Counted from the stretch's first letter, positions 15,979-25,658 are shown. The stretch: 34,891 nt of DNA from Chitinophagaceae bacterium (GCA_024643655.1 JAHEMM010000003.1:46072-80962); one strand, 5' to 3'. Numbers and translations: made by a program. The notes: generated by a model not told the origin, from the letters alone.

Positions 15979-18900
15979 ATGAGAAAAAATCTCCGATTGT
16001 TCTTAGTCTTTCCTTTGCTGCTATTGGTGCTTTCTAAACCTGTGATAGCTCAGGAAAGAAGTGTATCTGGTACAGTTACATCTGATGAAGACGGGTTGTC
16101 AATGCCCGGAGTATCAGTTACGAACTTGAAAACAAATATTCGCACAAAAACTAATGATGCCGGCTATTATAGCATAAATGCTACTACAGGGGATCAACTT
16201 GTTTTTACTTTTGTAGGTTTTGTTGAAAAAAAAATGATAGTACCTGCTTCGGGTTTGGTTAATATCAAATTGGTATCAGCTGAAAACGAATTAGGTAATG
16301 TAATCGTAACTGGTTACGGCGTTAAAAGAAATAAAAGAGAGCTTGCTTATCAAGCCCCGACAGTAAAAGGCGAGGAAATTGCACAAACCAGACGTGACAA
16401 TTTTCTTAATGCATTAGCCGGTCGTGTACCTGGATTAACAGTTACATCAAGTTCAGGATTACCTGGAGCTAGTTCACAAATAGTACTTCGAGGTGCTACT
16501 TCTATGAGTGGTAATAACCAACCTTTATTTGTAGTGGATGGTGTCCCATTAGATAATAGTGGATTAAACCAAGAGTCATTAATAGCAGCTAGTAATACAA
16601 ATGCAGTAGGGTTTGCTAACAGAAATAGCGATTATACAAACCGTATTGCTGACATAAATCCAGAAGATATTGAGGAAGTTGTTATTTTGAAAGGGCCGGA
16701 AGCAACAGCATTGTATGGGTCTGATGGTGCATCTGGAGCTATTGTAATAACTACCAGAAAAGGTGTAGCTGGAAAAGCCAGAGTCAGCTATGACAATGCT
16801 TTCCGTGTTGACGAAGTTTATCGCTTTCCAAATATACAAACCAAGTTTGCAAGAGGAACAAACGGAATTTACAATCCGGAAGCATATTCTACAACTTATG
16901 GCTTTCGCTATTTTGGGCCTGAGTATGCAGCTAACACACCTTTATATGATAATATTCAAAACTTCTTTAGGCGATCTTTTTCTCAACAACATAATATTTC
17001 CTTAGAAGCTGGAAATGCAGAATCAAGCTATCGTTTTTCTGCTGGCTATCTTGATTCAAGAGGTGTGGTTGCAAATACTGGATTAAACAGGCTTACCTTA
17101 AGGATTTCTGCTCAGACAAAGCTTAACAAGAATATGAAAATTTCATCAAGCTGGTCTTATATACTTTCTGATAATGACAAAGTTCCTAAAGGTGCAGGTA
17201 CTTATTATAATAATCTTATTACTTATCCAAAAGATATTGATGCCAGAAACTTTGTTAATTCTGATGGTACAAGAAAGATTATAAAAAATACACTTGACTT
17301 TGCAACAGAGTTTGATAATCCTTATTGGGATGTAAATAAAAATAGTAGTAATGATAAAACAAATAGGCTGACGGGTAATGTTAACTTTAGTGCAGATCCT
17401 TTAAAATGGCTAAATCTTACAACTATTATAGGTATTGATAATTATTCTACTGAAGGATATTATCTTACTCATCCTAACTCCCGCTACGGATTTGCTACAA
17501 GAGGATTTATATCTTCTTATGTACAGAATTATCAAAATCTTAATGGTTTAGCAAGAGCTACAGTTAAAAAAACAATTGCTGAAAAATTTAATAACACACT
17601 AAGTGCTTCTTTCTATGTTGAAAGTGGTAAAAGAAGTATTTATGCACAAAAAGGTGAGCAATTCTATGAAACGGAATTTATTTCTATTAATAACACTCAA
17701 CCGTTAACACAAGCAGCAAAATTGACAAGAAGTGAAATTAGAAAAATCAGAATGTTTGCTAATTATACACTTGGTTATAATAACATATTGTATCTTAATT
17801 TTTCAGCTATTAGAGAAGGAAACTCAACACTTACGTCAGCTTTCTTTGATAAAGTTCCATTCTTTAATTATGGTAGTGCTTCTGCAAGTTTTGTATTTAC
17901 TGACTTAAAAGGTTTAAAAGATAATAAAATATTAAACTACGGTAAGTTGAGATTATCATATGCTACATCTGGAAAAGCTCCGTATGCTTCTTATGTAATT
18001 GACCCACAATTTTCACCGCAGGTTACTACTGGAGGCGGTTATGCATTGGGAGTATTTGCAAGTAATGTAGATCTTCGCCCAGAGATAACCCGCAACTTTG
18101 AAGTAGGTGGAGAATTTCAGTTCCTTAAGAAAAGATTATCTCTTGATATTGCCTATTATAACTTAAACACAAAAGATCAAATTGTATCTAACAGATTGAG
18201 TTATGGTACCGGTGGTGTATTAAAATTTATTAATGGTGGTGTAGTTGAAAACAAAGGATTGGAGATTCAGTTAAAAGCTTTAGCAGTAGATAAAAAGAAT
18301 TTTAACTGGGATGTTACAGTAAACTTTGATAAGAACCGGAGCACAGTTAAAAAAATGCCAGCGGATTTGCCGCTTTATTATGATTCTGATACGTGGGTAT
18401 TTGGTGCAGTTCGTTCTGAAGTCTCTGTGGGTACATCTGTTGGCAACTTAGTTGGGTTTGCATTCCGCAGAAATGATGCAGGACAATTGTTAATCTCTCC
18501 AACAACGGGTTTGCCTTTAACTACATCGACTTATGTTAATATTGGTGATAGAACTCCTGATTTTAAATTCGGCATTATTAATAGTTTTACATTCTTTGAA
18601 AATTTAAACCTTTCTTTTAATCTTGATATTAGAAAAGGTGGAGTAGTTTTCAATGGCAATGAGGCAATGATGATATTAACTGGAACAAGTAAAAAGACAC
18701 TTGATCGCCTGCAACCTAGAGTTATTGATGGTGTACTTGCTGATGGTTTAGAAAATTCAACTAGCCCAACAAAAAACAATATCACTATAGTTCCTTATTA
18801 CAGAAATGATTATTATGATGGAGCTTTTGCTGAAGGAGATTTTGCTGAAGAAGTAAATTGGCTACGTATGAGAGATCTTACACTTAGCTATCGCCTCCCA

Positions 18901-19110
18901 CAGAAATGGGTTAAACGTCAAAAAGTTTTCAGGAATGCATCTGTGTTTGTTACTGGTACCGACCTATTCATGATCACAAATTACTCTGGTATGGATCCAA
19001 ATGTGAATGCATTGAATTCTTCTACAGGTGGTTTTGGTGGGTCTGGTATAGATTATGGAGCCATTCCAAATCCCAGGGGAATTAATTTTGGTATTAAAGC
19101 ACAGTTCTAA
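15979..19110 (+). CDS. SusC/RagA-family TonB-dependent outer-membrane transporter (unit B)
   Basis: A 1043-residue TonB-linked transporter. The signal peptide is about residues 1-24 (ending VIAQ), then a carboxypeptidase-regulatory-like domain (about 27-100, SGTVTSDEDGLSMPGVSV to FTFVGF). The plug domain (about 110-240) includes QIVLRGATS, PLFVVDGVPLD and VILKGPEATALYGSDGASGAIVITTRKG. The barrel ends in Phe (FGIKAQF). It resembles the unit A SusC in order and motifs (both have GEEIAQT-R-NFLN and GLPGASS) but is clearly more diverged than the regulators are. It lies 47 bases after regulator B and 18 bases before its susD. Import substrate unknown. Confidence 0.95.
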   Translation: MRKNLRLFLVFPLLLLVLSKPVIAQERSVSGTVTSDEDGLSMPGVSVTNLKTNIRTKTNDAGYYSINATTGDQLVFTFVGFVEKKMIVPASGLVNIKLVSAENELGNVIVTGYGVKRNKRELAYQAPTVKGEEIAQTRRDNFLNALAGRVPGLTVTSSSGLPGASSQIVLRGATSMSGNNQPLFVVDGVPLDNSGLNQESLIAASNTNAVGFANRNSDYTNRIADINPEDIEEVVILKGPEATALYGSDGASGAIVITTRKGVAGKARVSYDNAFRVDEVYRFPNIQTKFARGTNGIYNPEAYSTTYGFRYFGPEYAANTPLYDNIQNFFRRSFSQQHNISLEAGNAESSYRFSAGYLDSRGVVANTGLNRLTLRISAQTKLNKNMKISSSWSYILSDNDKVPKGAGTYYNNLITYPKDIDARNFVNSDGTRKIIKNTLDFATEFDNPYWDVNKNSSNDKTNRLTGNVNFSADPLKWLNLTTIIGIDNYSTEGYYLTHPNSRYGFATRGFISSYVQNYQNLNGLARATVKKTIAEKFNNTLSASFYVESGKRSIYAQKGEQFYETEFISINNTQPLTQAAKLTRSEIRKIRMFANYTLGYNNILYLNFSAIREGNSTLTSAFFDKVPFFNYGSASASFVFTDLKGLKDNKILNYGKLRLSYATSGKAPYASYVIDPQFSPQVTTGGGYALGVFASNVDLRPEITRNFEVGGEFQFLKKRLSLDIAYYNLNTKDQIVSNRLSYGTGGVLKFINGGVVENKGLEIQLKALAVDKKNFNWDVTVNFDKNRSTVKKMPADLPLYYDSDTWVFGAVRSEVSVGTSVGNLVGFAFRRNDAGQLLISPTTGLPLTTSTYVNIGDRTPDFKFGIINSFTFFENLNLSFNLDIRKGGVVFNGNEAMMILTGTSKKTLDRLQPRVIDGVLADGLENSTSPTKNNITIVPYYRNDYYDGAFAEGDFAEEVNWLRMRDLTLSYRLPQKWVKRQKVFRNASVFVTGTDLFMITNYSGMDPNVNALNSSTGGFGGSGIDYGAIPNPRGINFGIKAQF

Positions 19111-19128
19111 ACCAACAAAATTTAAATT

Positions 19129-20802
19129 ATGAAACATACTTATAAAATTGTCTTATTAGCAGCTTTTTTCTCATTAGCTATGAGCAGTTGTAAAAAATAT
19201 CTGAACATTAATTCAGATCCAGATACACCTCAAAATCCTTCAAACAGTTCAGTTTTTCCTGCCATGCTATCTGCTATTCCAAGAGGGGTACAATTTGATG
19301 CCCGCTACATGAGCAAATATGTTCAGAATTTGGCAGCTTCTGCAAATGGTAATAATGACACATGGGACAGACATGGCTATCTTTCTGGTAGTGATGCCTC
19401 TGGCGACATTTGGCGACAAACATATTTTGGGCTAGGTAAAAATTTGAACTATATAATTGATAATGGTATTCAAAAAAATCAGTCTGATTATGTTGGAGCT
19501 GCATTGGTATTAAAAGCTCTAATGTTTCAGATGGCTACGGATTACCATGGTGATATAATTTTTCATGAAGCTTTTAAAGAGAATACATATTATTTTAGAT
19601 ATGATTCACAATTAGTAGTTTATAAAGGTGTTGATTCTATCTGTCGCTTGGCTGATGCTTATTTTACAAAATCAGCATCTGAAACAGCGACATTGGGTGT
19701 AGGAGATTTTGTTTATAATGGCGACATAAATAAATGGAAGAAATTAAACTATGCTATACTTGCCAAAAACTTCCACCGATTTACAAACAAAGCCGGTATG
19801 TATAATGCTGACTCGGTAATTAAGTATTGTGATTTAGCAATGGGATCGGTAAATGATGATTTTGTTATACCATTTGATGCTACTAAAAATGATGATGCAA
19901 ATTTTTATGGTACATATCGAAATAATTTGACTTCATTCAGACAAACAAATTTTATTGTAAAATTATTAGATGGCACAAGTCTTACCGGTGCTAGCACACC
20001 CGCTACTTTAGATCCAAGAATATCTCATATGCTTTCAGCTTCGCAGGATGTTACCAATGGAAATGGAGGGTATCGTGGAGTTGAACCAGCTTTGGGAGAT
20101 CCTTTTAGTGCTTTAACAGGTACCTATACGGTTGGTTCTGCAAACTGGATTAATGCTCGCAAACGAGTTGCTGTAGTATGGGGCGATAGTTTATATGCTA
20201 ACCCAAGTGCTGCTAATTTTTCAGCTACTACAACTGGTAAATACCTTTTTAAAGACAAAGCTGTGATGCCTGTTATTTCTTACACTGAAATGCAGTTTAT
20301 TAAAGCTGAAGCAGCATTCCGTAAAGGTGCGATGGGTACTGCTCACGCAGCATATTTAGCAGGAATTAATGGGCATTTTGATTTTATAAATAGAAATTAT
20401 GGTTCAATAAGAGGTAATTCAACTATTTATAATGGATCTCCTATTTCTACTGCTGCCAGAACTGCTTATCTGGCCAGTGCGAATGTAAAATCACAAGCTC
20501 TATTAAAAATCACTGATATTATGTTACAGAAATATATTGCATTATGGGGTTGGGGATTTTTAGAAACCTGGGTAGATCTTAGACGTTTTCATTATCTCGA
20601 TCTTGATCCTGGAACTGGACAACAGGTTTATGTAAATTTTGCATTTCCTACCAGCTTCTTTCCAAATAACTTGAATAAACCTGTCCAAAGAGTAAGGCCA
20701 AGATTTAATTCTGAGTACGTTTGGAATTTAGAGGAACTAAAACGAATTGGAGCAGATCAACCGGATTATCATACATATGAAGTTTGGTTCAGTAAACCTT
20801 AA
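19129..20802 (+). CDS. SusD/RagB-family surface lipoprotein (unit B)
   Basis: A 557-residue lipoprotein with lipobox Cys at residue 21 (LAMSSCKKYLNIN). It shares with the unit A SusD the N-terminal CKKYL-IN-DP start and the C-terminal GADQPDYHT block, as well as the FIKAEAAF helix (AEMQFIKAEAAFRKG-like). It therefore belongs to the same SusD-like_2 branch, but it is 70 residues longer, with extra sequence between about 320 and 450 (including GNSTIYNGSPISTAART). It should form the lid of the unit B transporter. It is 18 bases after susC and 24 bases before the DUF4397-like gene, in one apparent operon. Confidence 0.92.
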   Translation: MKHTYKIVLLAAFFSLAMSSCKKYLNINSDPDTPQNPSNSSVFPAMLSAIPRGVQFDARYMSKYVQNLAASANGNNDTWDRHGYLSGSDASGDIWRQTYFGLGKNLNYIIDNGIQKNQSDYVGAALVLKALMFQMATDYHGDIIFHEAFKENTYYFRYDSQLVVYKGVDSICRLADAYFTKSASETATLGVGDFVYNGDINKWKKLNYAILAKNFHRFTNKAGMYNADSVIKYCDLAMGSVNDDFVIPFDATKNDDANFYGTYRNNLTSFRQTNFIVKLLDGTSLTGASTPATLDPRISHMLSASQDVTNGNGGYRGVEPALGDPFSALTGTYTVGSANWINARKRVAVVWGDSLYANPSAANFSATTTGKYLFKDKAVMPVISYTEMQFIKAEAAFRKGAMGTAHAAYLAGINGHFDFINRNYGSIRGNSTIYNGSPISTAARTAYLASANVKSQALLKITDIMLQKYIALWGWGFLETWVDLRRFHYLDLDPGTGQQVYVNFAFPTSFFPNNLNKPVQRVRPRFNSEYVWNLEELKRIGADQPDYHTYEVWFSKP

Positions 20803-20826
20803 TAAGAATATTTAAACATACTCGAT

Positions 20827-21624
20827 ATGAAAAAAAATATAAAAATTCCATTACTCGGACTCTTCACAATTTTATTTTTTAGCAGTTGTGAAAAGAATAA
20901 ATTTAGCCTCAAAGAAACAAATTTCATTGATGGTAAAGCACAGTTGAAAGTTAACTTTGTATCATCTTACAGAAATAACCCCGCAGTTCAATTAAAAATT
21001 GACGATGTAAGAGTAAGTAATAACTACACTTATTTTACTCCTTTCCCTGGTGGCGGATTAAATACCGGTGGAGGGAACTATGCAGATTATCTTTCTGTTG
21101 ATCCAGGTTCTCATACCATTAAAATTAGTGTCCCCAACGTTGGTACAAACAATGATTCGATGGTATTAGCTACTGCAACTGTTGATTTGACTGTTAATAA
21201 GACTTATTCCTTGTATTTTGCTGATACAGCTGCAACTACTATTAACAAGTTGTTGGAAGATGATTTGTCTTCACCAGATTCTGGCTATATTAAGTTTCGG
21301 TTCATTAATTTAATGCCAGATTTACCAGCTGGACTTGACTTATATTTTGGTACAGGCTTTACCAGCACTACTTCTGTAAAAGTAGCTGGCCCTATTCTTT
21401 ATCAGAATGTAAGTGATTATTTCACTGTAGCTTTAAATAGTGGGTCATCATGGTCTATTCGTCCGGCTGGTGCTGCTGCTACAACAACTGCAATTGCAAC
21501 TTATGCAAGTGCTAGTTCTGTAGTGAACCAACGGGTCTTTACCATTACATCCAGAGGATACAATTCAATTACTTCTACTGCAGATCCAAGAAGAAGATTA
21601 TTTAGCTTTATCTATAACCGCTAA
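20827..21624 (+). CDS. DUF4397-like surface lipoprotein
   Basis: A 265-residue lipoprotein with a lipobox Cys at residue 21 (FFSSCEKNK). Two successive beta-sandwich-like repeats are visible. The first (about 35-135) has AQLKVNFVSSYRNNPAVQLKIDDVRVS, then DPGSHTIKI and NKTYSLYFAD; the second (about 155-262) has IKFRFINLMPDLPAGLDLYFGTG and RVFTITSRGY. The phrase xxRFINLMPDLPAxDLY resembles DUF4397 proteins, which often accompany SusC/SusD pairs in this phylum. Function is unknown; a surface accessory binding protein is plausible. It is the last gene before a strong terminator. Unit A has no counterpart. Confidence 0.82.
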   Translation: MKKNIKIPLLGLFTILFFSSCEKNKFSLKETNFIDGKAQLKVNFVSSYRNNPAVQLKIDDVRVSNNYTYFTPFPGGGLNTGGGNYADYLSVDPGSHTIKISVPNVGTNNDSMVLATATVDLTVNKTYSLYFADTAATTINKLLEDDLSSPDSGYIKFRFINLMPDLPAGLDLYFGTGFTSTTSVKVAGPILYQNVSDYFTVALNSGSSWSIRPAGAAATTTAIATYASASSVVNQRVFTITSRGYNSITSTADPRRRLFSFIYNR

Positions 21625-21640
21625 TTATTTTAATTTCTAT

Positions 21641-21672
21641 AAAAGCTCCGGTTTTGCCGGAGTTTTTTTTTT
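21641..21672 (+). terminator. Rho-independent terminator after unit B operon
   Basis: CTCCGG (21646-21651) pairs with CCGGAG (21657-21662) around TTTTG; it is followed by a run of ten T residues and preceded by AAAA. It lies 16 bases after the DUF4397-like stop and only 12 bases before the next ATG, so that gene needs read-through or a promoter overlapping the terminator. Confidence 0.88.
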
Positions 21673-21684
21673 GAATTTTATTTT

Positions 21685-24165
21685 ATGAATGAAAAATTCT
21701 CTGTTCCTAAACACTCAATACTTTTATTGACAATCTTGATTATTTCTTCTAGAATCAATGCTCAAGTTGATTTAATAAAAAGTAATCTTGATAAATGGAG
21801 AACTGATTATCCGCAGGAAAAAGTATATCTGCAAACAGATAAATCGTATTACGTTGGTGGAGAAGATATTTGGATAAAAACATGGTGCACAACAATAGAT
21901 GGTCCTACCTATTTAAGCCGTATAATTTATATTGATATTGTAGATCAAAAAGGAAATGTGGTACAAAAAAAATTATATCGACTTGATAGTTTAGGAAGCT
22001 CTGCTGCCAACTTCATTATACCTGGCAATATCGAATCTGGTAATTACTCAGTAAATGCATATACACTATGGATGCTAAACTTTCCTGAATTTATTTTCAG
22101 AAAAAATATTTTTATCTATGGTAACGATTATAATCCAAATGCATCTGTTGCAAATAACATTAGAGCTAAACTGCAATTAACTTTTTTTCCCGAAGGTGGA
22201 GATTTAATCAGTGGCATAGAAAATAGAGTGGCATTTAAAGCAACCGATACTTATGGCTATCCAATTAACGTAAGTGGTCAAATTGAAACAGATGATGGAG
22301 CAAAAATTATTGAGTTTTCTGCAGAACATGATGGGATGGGATTTTTTGAATTTCAACCAGTATTTGGAAAAAAATATAAAGCAGTAATTACTTCCGCTGG
22401 CAAGAATAAATTAAATTTCCAATTACCAGACGTAAAAGAAGAAGGTGTAAATCTTAAAATAAATAATACAAATCCAAGCAGGCTTTTTTTTGTTGTAAAC
22501 AGAGGAGAAAAGAATAAAGAATCCTTTAATGAGTTAAGAGTAGTTACCCAACTCAATTATCAAGTTATTAATACTACCCTACTTAATATTGACGAGGGCC
22601 AATCTGCAGCTAGTATTAGTAAAAAAGGATTACCGCCGGGTATTTTACAAATAACAGTATTTAATAAAAATAACTTACCAATTGCTGAAAGAATTGCATT
22701 TAACGAAAATTACTCTTTTGCCCAACCTATCATTAAAAATGAATTGAAAAACCTGAATACAAAAGGAAAAAATAGAATCAGTTTTAATTTTGATAGTACT
22801 GCAAACCCTTCAATTTCCTGTCTGGTTACAGGTTATGACTCAAATCTAATTTATGAAGATAACATCGCATCATCCTTATTATTTGCTGGAGAGCTGAAAG
22901 GCCCCATTTATAATGAAGGTTATTATGTAAAGGATAAAAATCCAGCAACCTTACGTCACCTTGACTTACTTTTAATGACACAAGGATGGAGACGATTTAA
23001 TTGGAAAAAAGTTAATAGTTTAGAACCAATTGCATTAAAATATCCTGTTGAGTCTTCACTTTCTTTTAGAGGGACTATGCGTAAAAGCGATAGAAATGAT
23101 ATTGTTAAGGATGGCAGAATATCGTTTCTAATTCGTGGAGCAGATTCTACCTCAATTCTTGCAGAAGCAACGGTTACTGACAAAGGTGAATTTTTACTTG
23201 CTGATATTAATTATAAAAAGGATGCAGAAGTGGCCTATATGGGCACAAATAATAAAAAAGAAAACTTGATAGTTGATGTAAAACTTTTCCCAAACTATAT
23301 TGACAGTTTGAGAAAATCTGTTTTTACTTCAACACTTAGCCTTGATACTATAGAATTCGGAAGTAGCCGTTCACAATTGTTTTTATCCTTACAAGCAGGA
23401 ATACTAAATAATGATACTGCTGCTAAATATAAGCAGCTCGAAAATGTAACATTAAAAGCCAGAAAAGTTTCGAAAATAGATTCCTTGAATAATGAATACG
23501 CCACTGGCATTTTTCAAACAGGAAAGTCAATCGATCCACAAGAATTGAAAAATGTATTCTCAATCTGGCAAATGCTGCAACAATCTGTACCTGGTATAAC
23601 TATAGAAGGCAATCCATTTGACCCAACAGTTTCATTCAATAGATTTTCTGGATTAGCGATAGCTAACCCAATTAGTGGCGAAGAAAGCTCTGACCCACTT
23701 AGCACACCTGACGTTTTAGAAGAAGGTGGAATTGCATATTTTATTAATGAAGTGAATGTAAGCAAAGATGTTATCAATTCACTTTCCGTTAATGATATTG
23801 CCTTAATTAAAGTTTTAAAAAATGAAGCTGCTGCATTAGGAGTAACACAAGGGGCTATTGCTTTTTATACTAAAACAGGAAAAGACTTTAGTGCCAGAAT
23901 TTATGATAAAACATATACTAGAGAAAGGCGAGAAGGATATTCCATTGTAAAAGAATTCTATTCGCCAGACTATTCTGTTCAAGCAAAAAAACTGGAAAAT
24001 GATAGTCGGTACACTTTATATTGGAGTGGTGATATTGCTCCTGCAAAAGATGGAAAATATAGATTTGAGTTTTATAATAATGATGTGAGTAAAAAACTCC
24101 GGTTATTAATTCAAGGCATCAGTCCCGATGGTGAATTAATTTATCATCAATATATTATTGAATAA
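21685..24165 (+). CDS. MG2-like/TonB-plug domain protein, outer-membrane associated
   Basis: An 826-residue exported protein (signal peptide about 1-27, ending RINAQ). Near the N-terminus there is a macroglobulin MG2-like beta-sandwich (about 35-130: EKVYLQTDKSYYVGGEDIWI and ESGNYSVNAYTLWM), followed by further MG-like sandwiches (LTFFPEGGDLISG near 165-180). A TonB-receptor plug-like segment lies at about 590-740 (LENVTLKARK, then IWQMLQQSVPGITIEGNPF and IALIKVLKNEAAALGVTQGAIAFYTK), but there is no beta-barrel. The C-terminal block (RYTLYWSGDI to DGKYRFEFYN) is typical of this Bacteroidetes group. Function is unknown; such proteins may help move cargo across or anchor it at the outer membrane. 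It follows unit B closely and may belong to it functionally. Confidence 0.85.
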   Translation: MNEKFSVPKHSILLLTILIISSRINAQVDLIKSNLDKWRTDYPQEKVYLQTDKSYYVGGEDIWIKTWCTTIDGPTYLSRIIYIDIVDQKGNVVQKKLYRLDSLGSSAANFIIPGNIESGNYSVNAYTLWMLNFPEFIFRKNIFIYGNDYNPNASVANNIRAKLQLTFFPEGGDLISGIENRVAFKATDTYGYPINVSGQIETDDGAKIIEFSAEHDGMGFFEFQPVFGKKYKAVITSAGKNKLNFQLPDVKEEGVNLKINNTNPSRLFFVVNRGEKNKESFNELRVVTQLNYQVINTTLLNIDEGQSAASISKKGLPPGILQITVFNKNNLPIAERIAFNENYSFAQPIIKNELKNLNTKGKNRISFNFDSTANPSISCLVTGYDSNLIYEDNIASSLLFAGELKGPIYNEGYYVKDKNPATLRHLDLLLMTQGWRRFNWKKVNSLEPIALKYPVESSLSFRGTMRKSDRNDIVKDGRISFLIRGADSTSILAEATVTDKGEFLLADINYKKDAEVAYMGTNNKKENLIVDVKLFPNYIDSLRKSVFTSTLSLDTIEFGSSRSQLFLSLQAGILNNDTAAKYKQLENVTLKARKVSKIDSLNNEYATGIFQTGKSIDPQELKNVFSIWQMLQQSVPGITIEGNPFDPTVSFNRFSGLAIANPISGEESSDPLSTPDVLEEGGIAYFINEVNVSKDVINSLSVNDIALIKVLKNEAAALGVTQGAIAFYTKTGKDFSARIYDKTYTRERREGYSIVKEFYSPDYSVQAKKLENDSRYTLYWSGDIAPAKDGKYRFEFYNNDVSKKLRLLIQGISPDGELIYHQYIIE

Positions 24166-24184
24166 TTTCAATTTAAACTTTTTA

Positions 24185-25585
24185 TCATCCAAAAAATATA
24201 TACGCCATAGCAATTGCTGTAAGTATACCTGCCAGATCTGCCAACAGCATTGTTCCTACTGCATACCGGCTGTTTTTAATTCCTACGGCTCCAAAATAAA
24301 CTGCAATAATATAAAAGGTTGTGTCTGCTGAACCCCTAAATACTGATGCAAGGTTGCCGGCAAATGAATCTGCGCCATGTGTATTTAACGTATCAATCAT
24401 CATTGCTCTTGCTCCACTACCACTCAGTGGCTTTAATAATGAAGTAGGTAAACTATCAACTATTCTTGTATCGCCTCCAAACATTGTAAAGAGGTTTTTT
24501 ATTCCATCCATTACAAATTCAAATGCGCCACTATTTCGAAGCAAACAAATTGCAACAAGTAATCCTACCAGATAAGGGATAATTTTTACTGCAGTTTCAA
24601 AACCTCCTCTGGCACCATCAATGAATGCATCAAAAATGTCTATTTTTTTGTATAAACCTCCTAGCACTATTAATAAAAAAATTAATAGAATAATGCCGTT
24701 ACTCAAACTTGTGGAGAATAACTGAATGCCGGAAGCATCTAATGTTTTAATATAAATTAGTAACCCTGCAAAAAGTAAAGCAATTCCAAATACCCAGGCT
24801 ATTATTACAGGTTGAAATACTTTAATCTTCTGCCGCCAACTAACAATCAGCATTGATGCAATGGTAGCTGCAAAAGTGGCGATCATACAAGGAATAAATA
24901 TATCAGTTGGATGCATTGAATTAAGTGCTACCCTATCTGCAATAATACTAGTAGGTATAAGCGTAAGCCCTGAAGCATGCAAGCATAGAAACATTAATTG
25001 TGCATTAGAGGCAGTTTCTTTACTTGGATTTAACGTTTGAAGACTTTCCATTGCTTTTATGCCAAATGGTGTAGCAGCATTATCAAGTCCCATTAAATTT
25101 GCTGAAAAATTCATGACCATGTGTCCCATAGCTGGATGATTTTTTGGCACTTCAGGAAATATCTTAGAAAAGAAAGGTCCAATGAGGCGACTTAAAAAAT
25201 AAATGCCCCCTGCCCTTTCCGCTACACTCATAAATCCCATAAACAAAGCCATAATACCTATTAAACTTAAACTTAGGTTTACAGCATCTTTAGTGGTTTC
25301 AAAAACACCATTGGTAGATAGTAATCGTACTGCTCTATAACTATTATTTTCCCCTTTAAAAACTTTTTCTTTTCCCCAGGTAGCAACATTTCTTTGCTCC
25401 AACTCTGATTTTACAGTCATTGGAAGTGCAGCATATTCGACTACTCTATTTGTAACGGTATCCTTGCTTTTTCCAGTTACTAAATTGCTAAAAATATTTT
25501 TCTGGCCATTTTCAAATAAAAGTCTTCCTGTAGCAGTTAATAAAGCAATAATGATGAATGCGGACCATATTCTGCTGAGTGCCAT
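24185..25585 (-). CDS. Fused SpmA-SpmB-type nucleoside recognition (Gate) membrane protein
   Basis: A 466-residue polytopic inner-membrane protein. The N-terminal half resembles SpmA (NLMGLDNAATPFGIKAM near 165-181 and FLCLHASGLTLIPTS near 199-213). The C-terminal half resembles SpmB (PLSGSGARAMMIDTLNTHG near 387-405, then ASVFRGSADTTFYIIAVYFGAVGIKNSRYA). In endospore formers these are separate spore maturation genes; in Bacteroidetes a fused form is common and its role is unclear, perhaps nucleoside or small-molecule transport. About ten hydrophobic segments are visible, including residues 7-25 and the C-terminal segment. A soluble insert (about 27-95) follows the first membrane segment. It is convergent with the plug protein (19 bases) and divergent from ychF. 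Confidence 0.88.
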   Translation of the reverse strand: MALSRIWSAFIIIALLTATGRLLFENGQKNIFSNLVTGKSKDTVTNRVVEYAALPMTVKSELEQRNVATWGKEKVFKGENNSYRAVRLLSTNGVFETTKDAVNLSLSLIGIMALFMGFMSVAERAGGIYFLSRLIGPFFSKIFPEVPKNHPAMGHMVMNFSANLMGLDNAATPFGIKAMESLQTLNPSKETASNAQLMFLCLHASGLTLIPTSIIADRVALNSMHPTDIFIPCMIATFAATIASMLIVSWRQKIKVFQPVIIAWVFGIALLFAGLLIYIKTLDASGIQLFSTSLSNGIILLIFLLIVLGGLYKKIDIFDAFIDGARGGFETAVKIIPYLVGLLVAICLLRNSGAFEFVMDGIKNLFTMFGGDTRIVDSLPTSLLKPLSGSGARAMMIDTLNTHGADSFAGNLASVFRGSADTTFYIIAVYFGAVGIKNSRYAVGTMLLADLAGILTAIAMAYIFFG

Positions 25586-25650
25586 TTAAATTTCAGTTTA
25601 AGCTTTGAAGTTAATGGTTAGATTTCAAACAACCATCAGGGCTTAATCCT

Positions 25651-25658
25651 TATCTTTG
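25651..25658 (+). promoter_or_regulatory. Candidate -7 element (TATCTTTG) for ychF
   Basis: TATCTTTG is an exact match to the Bacteroidetes -7 consensus TAnnTTTG, 22 bases before the ychF ATG in the 95-base divergent spacer. No clear -33 TTTG is visible at the usual distance. Confidence 0.65.

Noticed and set aside
24150-24180. ATTATTGAATAAT palindrome between the plug gene and the SpmAB-type gene
   Set aside because: Only A-T pairs with a one-base centre; expected often in this AT-rich DNA and not a convincing terminator.
9435-24184. Mobile element or genomic island boundaries around the twin units
   Set aside because: No integrase, transposase, tRNA or flanking direct repeats were seen; base composition looks like that of the neighbours, so only local duplication is supported.
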